From an uncultured Lachnospiraceae bacterium (GTDB lineage Bacteria > Bacillota > Clostridia > Lachnospirales > Lachnospiraceae), in contig CAJUIP010000036.1 in NCBI GenBank assembly GCA_910586315.1, forward strand, positions 1 through 35,210: a DNA stretch of 35,210 bases. Direction: 5' to 3'. Positions 23,024-30,305 of this stretch are shown piece after piece. How positions within the stretch are numbered: the stretch's first letter is position 1; the number at the start of each line of letters is the position of its first letter. The position numbers were made by a program, and so were the translations under genes. A model generated the notes under the pieces. That model saw only the letters and a program-made list of their open reading frames with translations. It was not told the DNA's origin and ran no database searches.

Positions 23024-23683
23024 ATGAGGGAACAGATCCATGTGACCGGCATGGTGCTGAAGGCGTCGCCGGTGGGAGAATACGACAAACGGCTGGTGAT
23101 TCTGACCTGTGAGCGGGGAAAAATCACCGCTTTCGCCAGAGGTGCCAGACGGCCGGGCAGCACATTTATGGCCTGTTCCGGCTCCTTTGTTTTCGGGAAA
23201 TTCGCCTTATATGAAGGCCGGGATGCCTATACGCTTGTCCAGGCAGAAGTGGAAAACTATTTCCGGGAAATCGCAGAGGATATGGAGTCCGCCTGTTATG
23301 GCTCTTATTTTCTTGAATTTGCCGATTATTATGGAAGAGAAAACATAGAGGCTCTGGAAACCTTAAAGCTTCTCTACCAGTCCTTACGGGCCCTTTTAAA
23401 ACCGGCCATTCCCAATCGTCTGGTAAAGGCGGTTTTTGAGCTGAAACTTATGGAATTAAATGGCGAGTATACGGAGCGTCCCAAGGGGACTCCGGGGGAC
23501 TCCGCCGTATACGCATGGGAATATGTGCTGAGCACACCGGCGGAGAAGCTCTATACGTTTACGCTAAAGGAAGACGCAATGCGGGAATTTTCCAGGTGCG
23601 TGGAGGAAAATCGCAGGAGATTTGTTGATAAATCCTTTCATGCTCTTGACATTTTGAGGGTTCTTGTGGATAATGTATCTTAA
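23024..23683 (+). CDS. recO: DNA repair protein RecO
   Basis: RecO (219 aa) loads RecA onto SSB-coated single-stranded DNA with RecR. The N-terminal OB fold has VTGMVLKASPVGEYDKRLVI, then LTCERGKITAFARGARRPGS, both typical. The C-terminal helical part contains RLVKAVFELKLMELNGEYTE. The CxxC zinc site present in many RecO proteins is not seen, and the protein is somewhat short (usual 240-250). This may be normal for the lineage. The start ATG 23024 has AGGAGAG directly upstream, overlapping the era stop region, so era and recO should be coupled. Confidence 0.93.
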   Translation: MREQIHVTGMVLKASPVGEYDKRLVILTCERGKITAFARGARRPGSTFMACSGSFVFGKFALYEGRDAYTLVQAEVENYFREIAEDMESACYGSYFLEFADYYGRENIEALETLKLLYQSLRALLKPAIPNRLVKAVFELKLMELNGEYTERPKGTPGDSAVYAWEYVLSTPAEKLYTFTLKEDAMREFSRCVEENRRRFVDKSFHALDILRVLVDNVS

Positions 23684-23742
23684 AGTGTGCGCCATGTTCC
23701 GGCGTATTTCTGTATGAAAGAAACAGAAAGGTATTTTCTGAT

Positions 23743-24408
23743 ATGAGAATAAAAATGCGATCACGTATGATACTTTTGACCATGGCGTTTCTTACGGTTA
23801 CTGCCTGTTCCCGTTCCCAGGAGGCAGCTTCCTTCGCGCCGGCGGAAGATGCCCTCTATGTAACCAGGGAAGGCGTAATTACCAGCGCCGTCATTGAAAC
23901 ATACGAAAATGAGTATTACACGGAGGAAGAGCTGAAGGCTTCCGTGGAGGAAGCGCTGGCAGAGTTTAACGGCTCTGACGGCTCCGGCGCTTCTGACGGG
24001 GCGTCTTCCCGGGAAGCGGCGGCTTTTCATTCCTGCTCTCTGGCAGACGGAACCGCCAGCCTCTATCTTGATTTTAAAGATCCGGCCGCTTACCTGGAAT
24101 TTATGGAAGCCTATCCCGATGAGGAAAGCAGCATTCAGGTCAAGGCCCTGGATGTGACTCTGGTTTCCGATGGGATTACAAAGGGATATCTCACAGGGCA
24201 AACTTTTAAGACTGCTTCTTCCAGCCCAAAAGAGGTGGATGCCAGCGAGGTAATGAAGCACAGCAAGCTGTATGTGGCAGCTATTGAGGGACCTGCCCTC
24301 ATACAGACGGAGGGGCAGATTCAGTATGTATCTTCCGATGTCACAGTTTTGGGAAGCACTTTGGTCCAGACACCGGAGACCGGAATGGTTTACGTGATTT
24401 TTAAATAA
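23743..24408 (+). CDS. Predicted lipoprotein of unknown function
   Basis: A 221-aa secreted lipoprotein. The basic N-terminus and hydrophobic stretch MILLTMAFLTVTACSRS end in a lipobox with cysteine at about 22. A short acidic and Ser/Gly-rich linker (around residues 78-90) precedes a C-terminal domain that I cannot assign. The conserved-looking opening is ALYVTREGVITSAVIETYEN. The gene lies between recO (60 bases) and glyS (21 bases) and is probably in the same operon, but nothing points to a joint function. ATG 23743 is chosen with GAAAGGT upstream; ATG 23755 is also possible. Confidence 0.78.
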   Translation: MRIKMRSRMILLTMAFLTVTACSRSQEAASFAPAEDALYVTREGVITSAVIETYENEYYTEEELKASVEEALAEFNGSDGSGASDGASSREAAAFHSCSLADGTASLYLDFKDPAAYLEFMEAYPDEESSIQVKALDVTLVSDGITKGYLTGQTFKTASSSPKEVDASEVMKHSKLYVAAIEGPALIQTEGQIQYVSSDVTVLGSTLVQTPETGMVYVIFK

Positions 24409-24429
24409 GGATAGAAGAGGAGAGAGATT

Positions 24430-25818
24430 ATGGAAAAGACAATGGAAAAAATTGTTGCCCTGGCAAAATCCAGAGGATTTGTATACCCGGGTTCTGAGAT
24501 TTATGGGGGACTTGCAAATACATGGGATTACGGTAATTTAGGCGTGGAGCTTAAAAATAATGTGAAACAGGCCTGGTGGAAGAAGTTCATCCAGGAGTCC
24601 CCGTATAATGTCGGTGTGGACTGTGCCATTCTTATGAACTCCCAGACATGGGTGGCGTCCGGCCATCTGGGCGGCTTCTCCGACCCGCTTATGGACTGTA
24701 AGGCATGTAAGGAACGGTTCCGTGCGGATAAGTTAATCGAAGATTATATGGCGGAAAAGGGAGTGGAACCGGACACCCCCATTGACGGCTGGAGCCAGGA
24801 AGAGATGAAACAGTTTATTGACGACAATAATATCTGCTGCCCCAGCTGCGGAAAACACGACTTTACAGATATCCGCCAGTTTAACCTGATGTTTAAGACA
24901 TTCCAGGGAGTGACGGAGGACGCAAAGAGTACGGTATATCTGAGACCGGAGACGGCGCAGGGAATCTTTGTAAACTTTAAGAACGTCCAGAGAACCTCCA
25001 GAAAGAAGGTTCCCTTCGGGATTGGCCAGATTGGCAAGTCTTTCCGCAACGAGATTACTCCCGGAAACTTTACCTTCCGAACCAGAGAGTTTGAGCAGAT
25101 GGAGCTGGAATTCTTCTGTAAGCCTAACACGGATCTGGAATGGTTTGCGTACTGGAAGCAGTTCTGCATCGACTGGCTCCAGAGTCTTGGCATAAAGGCC
25201 GAGGAGATGCGCGCCCGTGACCATTCTCCGGAAGAGCTGTCCTTTTACAGTAAGGCGACTACAGATCTGGAGTTCTTATTCCCCTTCGGATGGGGCGAGC
25301 TCTGGGGAATTGCCGACAGGACGGACTATGACCTGACGCAGCATCATAATACATCCGGGCAGGATATGACATACTTTGACGATGAGGTCAATGAGAAATA
25401 CATCCCCTATGTGATCGAGCCGTCACTGGGAGCGGATCGTGTGACGCTGGCCTTCCTCTGCTCTGCTTATGATGAGGAAGAAATCGGCGAGGGAGATGTG
25501 AGAACCGTTCTCCATTTCCATCCGGCCCTGGCTCCTGTGAAGGTAGGCGTTCTGCCGCTTTCCAAGAAGTTGAATGAAGGCGCCCAAAAGGTATTTGCGG
25601 AGCTTTCCAAATACTGGAACTGTGAGTTTGACGACAGAGGAAACATCGGCAAGAGATACAGAAGACAGGATGAGATTGGCACGCCGTTCTGTGTGACCTA
25701 TGATTTTGACTCTGAGACAGACGGGGCTGTTACTGTCCGCGACAGAGATACCATGGAGCAGGTACGTATCCCGGTCGCAGAGCTTAAGGCATATCTGGAA
25801 GAGAAGCTTGCATTTTAA
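24430..25818 (+). CDS. glyS: Glycine--tRNA ligase (alpha2, eukaryote/archaeal-like type)
   Basis: A class II glycyl-tRNA synthetase (462 aa), the single-chain homodimeric type rather than the alpha2beta2 GlyQS enzyme. The start EKIVALAKSRGFVYPGSEIY and GGLANTWDYGNLGVELKNNV are signature stretches. A CxxC pair (CKAC near 92, CPSCG near 140) lies in the insertion. Motif 2 is FRNEITPGNFTFRTREFEQM, and motif 3 lies in VIEPSLGADRVTLAFLCSAY. The anticodon-binding domain begins near VKVGVLPLSKKL. The start ATG 24430 has GAGGAGAGAG upstream. No T-box leader is visible in the 21-base gap to the lipoprotein gene. Confidence 0.97.
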   Translation: MEKTMEKIVALAKSRGFVYPGSEIYGGLANTWDYGNLGVELKNNVKQAWWKKFIQESPYNVGVDCAILMNSQTWVASGHLGGFSDPLMDCKACKERFRADKLIEDYMAEKGVEPDTPIDGWSQEEMKQFIDDNNICCPSCGKHDFTDIRQFNLMFKTFQGVTEDAKSTVYLRPETAQGIFVNFKNVQRTSRKKVPFGIGQIGKSFRNEITPGNFTFRTREFEQMELEFFCKPNTDLEWFAYWKQFCIDWLQSLGIKAEEMRARDHSPEELSFYSKATTDLEFLFPFGWGELWGIADRTDYDLTQHHNTSGQDMTYFDDEVNEKYIPYVIEPSLGADRVTLAFLCSAYDEEEIGEGDVRTVLHFHPALAPVKVGVLPLSKKLNEGAQKVFAELSKYWNCEFDDRGNIGKRYRRQDEIGTPFCVTYDFDSETDGAVTVRDRDTMEQVRIPVAELKAYLEEKLAF

Positions 25819-25844
25819 ACAGGTTTACGAAAGTAAAAAGGGGC

Positions 25845-25880
25845 AGCCGGAGACCTTTTGGTGCGACGGCGGCTCTTTTT
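25845..25880 (+). terminator. Probable terminator of glyS
   Basis: AGCCG at 25845-25849 pairs with CGGCT at 25870-25874, with ACC and GGT able to extend pairing inside the loop. CTTTTT follows at 25875-25880. The stem is short with an internal bulge, so the call is moderate. Confidence 0.55.
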
Positions 25881-25883
25881 CTT

Positions 25884-25953
25884 GTTTCATTAGGAAAGAC
25901 CTTGTTACGTTAATGTATAAAAGTAAGATGGTAGAAGGTCTTTCCCACGAAAC
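25884..25953 (+). repeat. Inverted-repeat element behind glyS (contains the 20-base repeat, copy 2)
   Basis: GTTTCATTAGGAAAGACCTT at 25884-25903 is inverted as AAGGTCTTTCC (25935-25945) plus GAAAC (25949-25953), giving a roughly 70-base foldback. The left arm matches 5199-5218 behind dnaJ at 19 of 20 bases. Another small hairpin (AAGCAC-TTC-GTGCTT, about 25957-25971) follows before maf. Confidence 0.55.
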
Positions 25954-26022
25954 AAAAAGCACTTCGTGCTTAATATCGCACTGCGACGGAAAGGAAAATA
26001 CAAAAAAAGAGAGACGGAAAAA

Positions 26023-26616
26023 ATGAAATGGAAACGGATTGTTCTGGCCTCGGCCTCGCCCAGGCGGAAGGAATTATTAAACCAGATCGGTATAGAACCG
26101 GAAATTATGGTGAGCCATGTGGTGGAAACAGTGACCTCCAGGATCCCGGAGCAGGTAGTTATGGAGCTGGCCGCGCAGAAAGCTTTGGATGTTTTAAAGA
26201 ATGTGGAAGCGGGAGCCTTGGTGATCGGCTCCGATACGGTGGTGGCTGTGGACGGAGAGATTCTGGGAAAGCCGTCGGACCATGAAGATGCGGCCCGCAT
26301 GATTACGATGATTGCCGGGAGAAGCCATCAGGTATATACAGGCGTTTGTCTGGTGCTGAAAGGGGAGCAGCCATCAGAAAACCAGGTTGTGAAATTTTAT
26401 GATGAGACGGATGTGGAAGTGTACCCTATGACCGGGGAGGAAATAAGGGAGTATGCCTGTCTGGAGGAACCCATGGACAAGGCCGGGGCCTATGCAGTCC
26501 AGGGAGTTTTTGCCCGGTATATTAAGGGACTTAAGGGCTCCTATGCAAACGTAATGGGGCTTCCTGTCAGCAGGCTTTACAGGGAAATGAAGCGATTGGC
26601 CCTCATTCGGACCTAA
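26023..26616 (+). CDS. maf: Maf-like nucleoside triphosphate pyrophosphatase
   Basis: Maf (197 aa) hydrolyses non-canonical or modified NTPs (dTTP/UTP type) to the monophosphate. The hallmark ILASASPRR-type motif is LASASPRRKELL at the N-terminus. GSDTVVAVDGEILGKP carries the catalytic aspartate, and GRSHQVYTGVCLV, KAGAYAVQGVFARY and GSYANVMGLPVSRLYRE complete the family. The frame starts earlier (25966), but ATG 26023 matches the family N-terminus. The last five residues (ALIRT) and the stop codon fall in a partial copy of the palindromic repeat (26600 on), so the original C-terminal end was probably replaced. All catalytic motifs are intact. Confidence 0.93.
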   Translation: MKWKRIVLASASPRRKELLNQIGIEPEIMVSHVVETVTSRIPEQVVMELAAQKALDVLKNVEAGALVIGSDTVVAVDGEILGKPSDHEDAARMITMIAGRSHQVYTGVCLVLKGEQPSENQVVKFYDETDVEVYPMTGEEIREYACLEEPMDKAGAYAVQGVFARYIKGLKGSYANVMGLPVSRLYREMKRLALIRT

Positions 26617-26670
26617 TTTCCCACAAACTGTGACGTACATCTGACGGAAAGCAATTTTCAGACACGCTCT
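26600..26670 (+). repeat. Palindromic repeat element, right half (copy 2)
   Basis: CCCTCATTCGGACCTAATTT starts a 46-base match (one change) to 13802-13847. The element then continues to its right end AATTTTCAGACACGCTCT (26653-26670), the exact reverse complement of the left end of copy 1 at 13711-13728. The left half is absent and is replaced by the maf coding sequence, which reads into the repeat and stops there. Confidence 0.8.
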
Positions 26671-26671
26671 A

Positions 26672-26871
26672 GTGTACTGGCTCGATTAAATGACGCAGAA
26701 TGAGTTTTCGGTCTGCAAGGCGGAGAAAGGAGTCGACGTGGTGGTATCGTTGACTGACGGTGCTGTGTGCCAGTGGCACACGTTTAGCACGGACCGAAGC
26801 GGAGCGTAGACCAACGCAGCAGATGGAAATTCAGGCAAGCCATTTAGCGAAATGTAATCGGGTCAGTACAC
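26672..26871 (+). repeat. 200-bp element with terminal inverted repeats
   Basis: GTGTACTGGCTCGATTA at 26672-26688 is inverted as TAATCGGGTCAGTACAC at 26855-26871 (15 of 17 pairs). Inside are GTGTGCCAGTGGCACAC and further partly self-complementary blocks (CGGTCTGC, GCGGAG, AACGCAGCAGATGG), but no open frame. It lies immediately beside the partial element ending at 26670 and just before the parvulin gene. It resembles a MITE or a structured-RNA repeat. Function is unknown. Confidence 0.7.
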
Positions 26872-26886
26872 CAGGCAGGAGGGACA

Positions 26887-27864
26887 ATGAAAACAAAACA
26901 TAAGAGATGGAGGATGTGGCTGATTTTTTTGACGCTTACGGCGCTTCTTTATGGCTGCAGCGCCAGGGAAACTCTGTCGTCCGGGAAAAACGGAGAGAAA
27001 GAGTATCAAAGGGCGGAAACCATGGTTTTGGTGACTACGGAACGGCTCCGGTATGAAGAAGTATATACGGAGAAGGTGTGGAATGCTGCCGTGGATAACC
27101 GGGGAACTACTTTCGAGACAGTTCTGCTTTCACAGATTCACGATTTTCTCCGGGAGCTGAAACTTATGAGCATGATGGCCCAAGAGGAAAAAATTACTTT
27201 AACCAGCAGGGAAAAGGAGAAGGCAAAGGAAGCAGCAGGAGAATATATGAGAGCTTTGGGGGAGGCGGGCGCCAAAGAGTTCGGCCTGACAGAGCAGGAT
27301 ATGGAGAACCTGTTTACGGATTACTGGGTGTCGGAAAAACTGGTGGAGCAGCTTACGGAAGGGATGAATCTGGAAGTCAGCGACAGTGAAGCCAAGGTCA
27401 TCACGGTTTCCCAGATTGAGCTGTCCGATGAGGGAAGGGCCCGGGAGGTTCTTTCAAGGCTTTCGGAAGAGGGCGCGGATTTTTCCTCTATTGCCAAGGA
27501 ATATTCGGAGGATCCGGAAATGAAAAAGCAGATTTTCTATGGCTTGAAGGGCAGGGAATATGAGGAGGCGGCTTTCTCGCTGGCTGCGGGGGAAATCAGC
27601 GAGGTCCTGGAGGACTCCGGAAAGTACTATATTTTAAAGTGTGTCAGTGATTATGATGAATCGGCCACGCGGACCCACAAGGAACAGATGATACGGCAGA
27701 GGAAAAATGAGGCCTTTTACAGTACCTATCAGGCCTTTAAAGAGGAGCACGAGCTGACCGTTGACGAAGAATTGTGGGGGAGCCTTTCCATTACGGGAAG
27801 TTCACGGGTAAGTGCGGATTTCTTTGATATTTTTGAGGCGATATGCAGGGAGCAGGAATCATAG
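26887..27864 (+). CDS. Parvulin-type peptidyl-prolyl isomerase lipoprotein (PrsA-like)
   Basis: A secreted lipoprotein (325 aa). A hydrophobic signal (WLIFLTLTALLYGC) ends in a lipobox with cysteine at about 24. An N-terminal helical SurA-like region spans about 40-165. A parvulin rotamase domain (about 168-260) shows VSQIELSDEGRAREVLSRLS, FSSIAKEYSEDPEMK, AAFSLAAGEISEVLEDSGKY and YILKCVSDYDE. Such proteins help fold exported proteins outside the membrane. The domain is recognisable but diverged, so catalytic activity is inferred. ATG 26887 has GGAGGGACA just upstream. The 200-bp repeat sits directly in front, where its promoter would be expected. Confidence 0.85.
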   Translation: MKTKHKRWRMWLIFLTLTALLYGCSARETLSSGKNGEKEYQRAETMVLVTTERLRYEEVYTEKVWNAAVDNRGTTFETVLLSQIHDFLRELKLMSMMAQEEKITLTSREKEKAKEAAGEYMRALGEAGAKEFGLTEQDMENLFTDYWVSEKLVEQLTEGMNLEVSDSEAKVITVSQIELSDEGRAREVLSRLSEEGADFSSIAKEYSEDPEMKKQIFYGLKGREYEEAAFSLAAGEISEVLEDSGKYYILKCVSDYDESATRTHKEQMIRQRKNEAFYSTYQAFKEEHELTVDEELWGSLSITGSSRVSADFFDIFEAICREQES

Positions 27865-27897
27865 AATGGAATAATTTCGGTCTATTTTCCCAATTGC

Positions 27898-27949
27898 ACA
27901 AGTCCAGAATACGCAGCGTAGCCCGCTACGCCTCCGTTTCTGAACTTGT
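27898..27949. repeat. Palindrome sharing its core with the element at 13711
   Basis: ACAAGTCCAGAA (27898-27909) pairs with TTCTGAACTTGT (27938-27949) with one mismatch, and GCGTAG pairs with CTACGC around a CCCG loop at the centre. The central 19 bases (27917-27935) match 13785-13803 with one change. It lies between the convergent parvulin and aminopeptidase genes and might terminate both, though no strong T run is present. Confidence 0.6.
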
Positions 27950-28007
27950 ACACTCGAAAAATATCCTCGAAAATTTTTACAGGAACTTCAAGTACGAAGT
28001 ACTAATA

Positions 28008-29327
28008 TTAATCCTCAAAAAATGCTTTTACCAGACTGTTTAAGGCCCACTGGTCCGCGGCGCCCATGGTTTCCATGGCAGAATGCATGGCCAGAAGGCC
28101 CACTCCCACATCGGCGGCCTTTACGGCAAGAGCGCAGGAGGAAATACTGCCCAGGGTGGATCCGCCGCGGATGTCAGAGCGATTGGAGAATTTTTTATAT
28201 GGAATCTTATGTTCTCTGCAAAGCTCTTCCAGAACGCTGACTGCGGTGGAATCGGTGGCATAGGTCTGCGTGGAGGACATTTTAATCACCACGCCGTCGC
28301 CAAGCAGGGAGCGGTTTTTCGGATCATAGTTATTGGGTTTTGCGGGATGATAGGCATGCGCCACGTCCATGGACAAAAGGAAGCTTTTGAATATGGCGCT
28401 TAAGTACTGGTCGCGGGAGAAGCCTAAAGCCAGGTAAAGCTTTTCCATGATCCTGTCGATGGCGGCGGAAGCGGCGCCCTGTTTGGTGCGGCTTCCCACC
28501 TCTTCGTTGTCGTAGAGAGCGATTAAGGAGATTGTATCGTCCTTTCTGCCCTGGCAGGAGGCGGAGAGGATACCGCTTACGCAGGCTTCCACAGAGGTTA
28601 AATTGTCAAGCCTCGGAGAAGAATAAAATTCTTCCTCAAGTCCCCAGAAGGTTCCTTTTTCGCAATTGTAGATATAAAATTCGTAATCCAGAATATCAGA
28701 CGTTTCCACACCGATTTCTTTGGACAGGAGTTCCAGGAAGAAATCTTCATGCTCCAGCTTTTCTGTCAGGCGGGTTAAGATGGGAAGCATGTCAGTCTGC
28801 TTGTTGGGCTCTGCGTTTTTCTCATTTTCGCGCTTGATATGGTTTGCCAGATTGGGAACCATAAGAAGGGGACGCTTAAAGTCAACCAGCCTTTCTTCGG
28901 GATGGAAGGCGTCTTTTCCCCGGATGCAGACGCGTCCGGCCATGGAAAGCGGACGGTCCAGCCAGGTCTGTAAGAGAAGGCCGCCGTAGCACTCCACGTT
29001 TAACAGTCCATAACCACCCTGATTTATTTCCGGCGTGGGTTTTACACGCAGGCAGGGCCAGTCAGTATGGGAAGCAGCCATGCGGATTTTGGGCGCGCTT
29101 TTGCCTTCTTCCACGGAAGCGCCGACGGAGAAAGCGATAAGGCTGGATCCATAGAGATTTACATAGTAGGAATTACCGGCTTTTACTTCCCAGGTTTTTC
29201 CTGGCTTCAGTTCTGTAAAGCCGGCTTTTTCCAGACGGTCAATGGAATGTTTTACGGCATGATAGGGGGAGACTCCGGCTGTGAGCAGCTCCTCCAGATT
29301 TTGAATGGCTTTTCTGGCATCTTTCAT
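28008..29327 (-). CDS. M18 family aminopeptidase
   Basis: A cytoplasmic zinc aminopeptidase (439 aa) of family M18, which removes N-terminal acidic or neutral residues from peptides. Metal-site and fold motifs are AASHTDWPCLRVKPTPE (first His), SSPRLDNLTSVEACVSG (bridging Asp), YDNEEVGSRTKQGA (catalytic and metal Glu pair), LLSMDVAHAYHP, and SNRSDIRGGSTLGSISS, with a C-terminal HSAMETMGAADQWAL supplying the last His. The start is ATG at 29327 on the minus strand, with GGAGG nine bases upstream. It is the main minus-strand core gene here and is divergent from the DUF5721-like gene. Confidence 0.94.
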   Translation of the reverse strand: MKDARKAIQNLEELLTAGVSPYHAVKHSIDRLEKAGFTELKPGKTWEVKAGNSYYVNLYGSSLIAFSVGASVEEGKSAPKIRMAASHTDWPCLRVKPTPEINQGGYGLLNVECYGGLLLQTWLDRPLSMAGRVCIRGKDAFHPEERLVDFKRPLLMVPNLANHIKRENEKNAEPNKQTDMLPILTRLTEKLEHEDFFLELLSKEIGVETSDILDYEFYIYNCEKGTFWGLEEEFYSSPRLDNLTSVEACVSGILSASCQGRKDDTISLIALYDNEEVGSRTKQGAASAAIDRIMEKLYLALGFSRDQYLSAIFKSFLLSMDVAHAYHPAKPNNYDPKNRSLLGDGVVIKMSSTQTYATDSTAVSVLEELCREHKIPYKKFSNRSDIRGGSTLGSISSCALAVKAADVGVGLLAMHSAMETMGAADQWALNSLVKAFFED

Positions 29328-29365
29328 TGGGCATTTCCTCCATAGACTTATTTTGAAACAATTAC

Positions 29366-29409
29366 ATTATATCATTTCCATTGCGGAATTGCCAGAGGTA
29401 CTGTAAAAT
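29366..29409. promoter_or_regulatory. Divergent promoter region (M18 aminopeptidase / DUF5721-like gene)
   Basis: On the plus strand TTGCGG (29381-29386) and TAAAAT (29404-29409) are 17 bases apart and precede the DUF5721-like gene by about 25 bases. On the minus strand TATAAT (complement of 29366-29371) is a perfect -10 placed about 40 bases before the aminopeptidase start; its -35 is less clear. The two promoters overlap, so they may compete. Confidence 0.55.
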
Positions 29410-29434
29410 ACAGGGAGACGAGGGAGGAATGGGC

Positions 29435-29926
29435 ATGGTAGCGCTTAAGATTGAAGAACAGAAAAAATTTACAGAAGGGCTTTTTCTTGGGGAGCTGTTT
29501 GATTCGTTTTTGGTGACGGAGGCCAATATTGTCACATTTAACAGCTTTACCATTAACGGCCGGGTGCGGCAGGGATATTATTCGGATGAGGAACTGGAGG
29601 AGAATGGGATTGAGGAGTTTTCGGCGTGGAAAACCATAAAGCCTTTTTGCTTTTCCCTGATTAAGGGGAAACGGCTCCCGGAGAGCTTTCGCATTGTGTT
29701 TGTACTGTCGCCGGAATCTAAAGAACGGTTTGTGAAGCGGTGCGTTCCGGACATGGCACCGGGGCAGGTAGAAGGCTTGTATCTCAATGTCCGTTATGAA
29801 AATAACGAAATGACCTGTGTGACAGGCACCTCCATGAACCTGTTTACTATGGATAAAACCCTGGAACGGGAGTGGGATGAAAGCGTAAAGCAGTTTTTAA
29901 AAAAGAATGGAATTATATTTTATTAG
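29435..29926 (+). CDS. DUF5721 family protein
   Basis: A protein of 163 aa, probably DUF5721, a family of unknown function common in Lachnospiraceae. It starts MVALKIEEQKKFTEGLFLGE. It contains TFNSFTINGRVRQGYYSDEE, WKTIKPFCFSLIKGKRLPES, a middle stretch YLNVRYENNEMTCVTGTSMN and the end EWDESVKQFLKKNGIIF. No catalytic motif stands out. The frame is open from 29381; ATG 29429 lies too close to GGGAGG (29422-29427), so ATG 29435 is preferred with a spacing of seven. It is the last gene of the core region; decayed accessory DNA begins at its stop. Confidence 0.75.
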   Translation: MVALKIEEQKKFTEGLFLGELFDSFLVTEANIVTFNSFTINGRVRQGYYSDEELEENGIEEFSAWKTIKPFCFSLIKGKRLPESFRIVFVLSPESKERFVKRCVPDMAPGQVEGLYLNVRYENNEMTCVTGTSMNLFTMDKTLEREWDESVKQFLKKNGIIFY

Positions 29927-30098
29927 CATTTGCGGGGAGTTTGGAGAAAAAGCATACTATTGCCGAATAAATTGCTGTGTGTCCCGGTGCGGGTTAATGT
30001 CAGAACCAGCACATCGTCTTCGATGCGGTAAATCCGCTCGCGCTTCATTGCCAGTTTGCGGTCTTTTTAAACTGTGTCGTGGGCTTAACGGTGTATTT
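29923..30098 (-). pseudogene. YafQ-family toxin relic
   Basis: On the minus strand the start of a YafQ/RelE-type mRNA interferase is recognisable as KYTVKPTTQFKK, with no ATG in front. After a one-base deletion it continues as KLAMKRE and then jumps directly to IYRIEDDVLVLTLTRTGTHS, the C-terminal end with the conserved RTGTH histidine, followed by NLFG. About 50 central codons are missing. The remaining frame closes at 29923, tail to tail with the DUF5721-like gene. No antitoxin gene is seen next to it. Normal YafQ proteins are about 90 aa, so this is a non-functional relic. Confidence 0.75.
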
Positions 30099-30133
30099 TG
30101 CTTGCTTCGTGCTGGCGGCTATAGTATATGACA

Positions 30134-30166
30134 TCTGCACGAAAAGTACAATATTCTGCACGAAAA
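30134..30166 (+). repeat. Tandem 12-base direct repeats
   Basis: TCTGCACGAAAA occurs at 30134-30145 and again at 30155-30166, 21 bases apart (about two helical turns). The spacing suggests an operator, possibly of the lost toxin-antitoxin locus whose toxin relic lies next to it. Confidence 0.5.
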
Positions 30167-30305
30167 ATTAATGACAATTTGCAGGATAAACGCATCAATT
30201 TCCATCCCCAACCATCTTGATATTTTTGTAAAAACTCTTGGCTTTTGTCGAAAAATATCCTTTTTGTGGTAAAATATGACATTATATGAAAGGGGATAAA
30301 GTACT

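Noticed and set aside
24409..24429. Possible T-box riboswitch ahead of glyS
   Set aside because: Only 21 bases separate the lipoprotein gene and glyS, too short for a T-box, and no specifier-type structure is seen.
26671..26871. CRISPR-like or tRNA-like structure after maf
   Set aside because: No regularly spaced direct repeats and no cloverleaf with conserved T-loop bases; the terminal inverted repeats fit a MITE-like element.
28022..29345. Several plus-strand frames of 65-106 codons opposite the M18 aminopeptidase
   Set aside because: Shadow frames of a high-confidence minus-strand gene, without motifs or ribosome binding sites.
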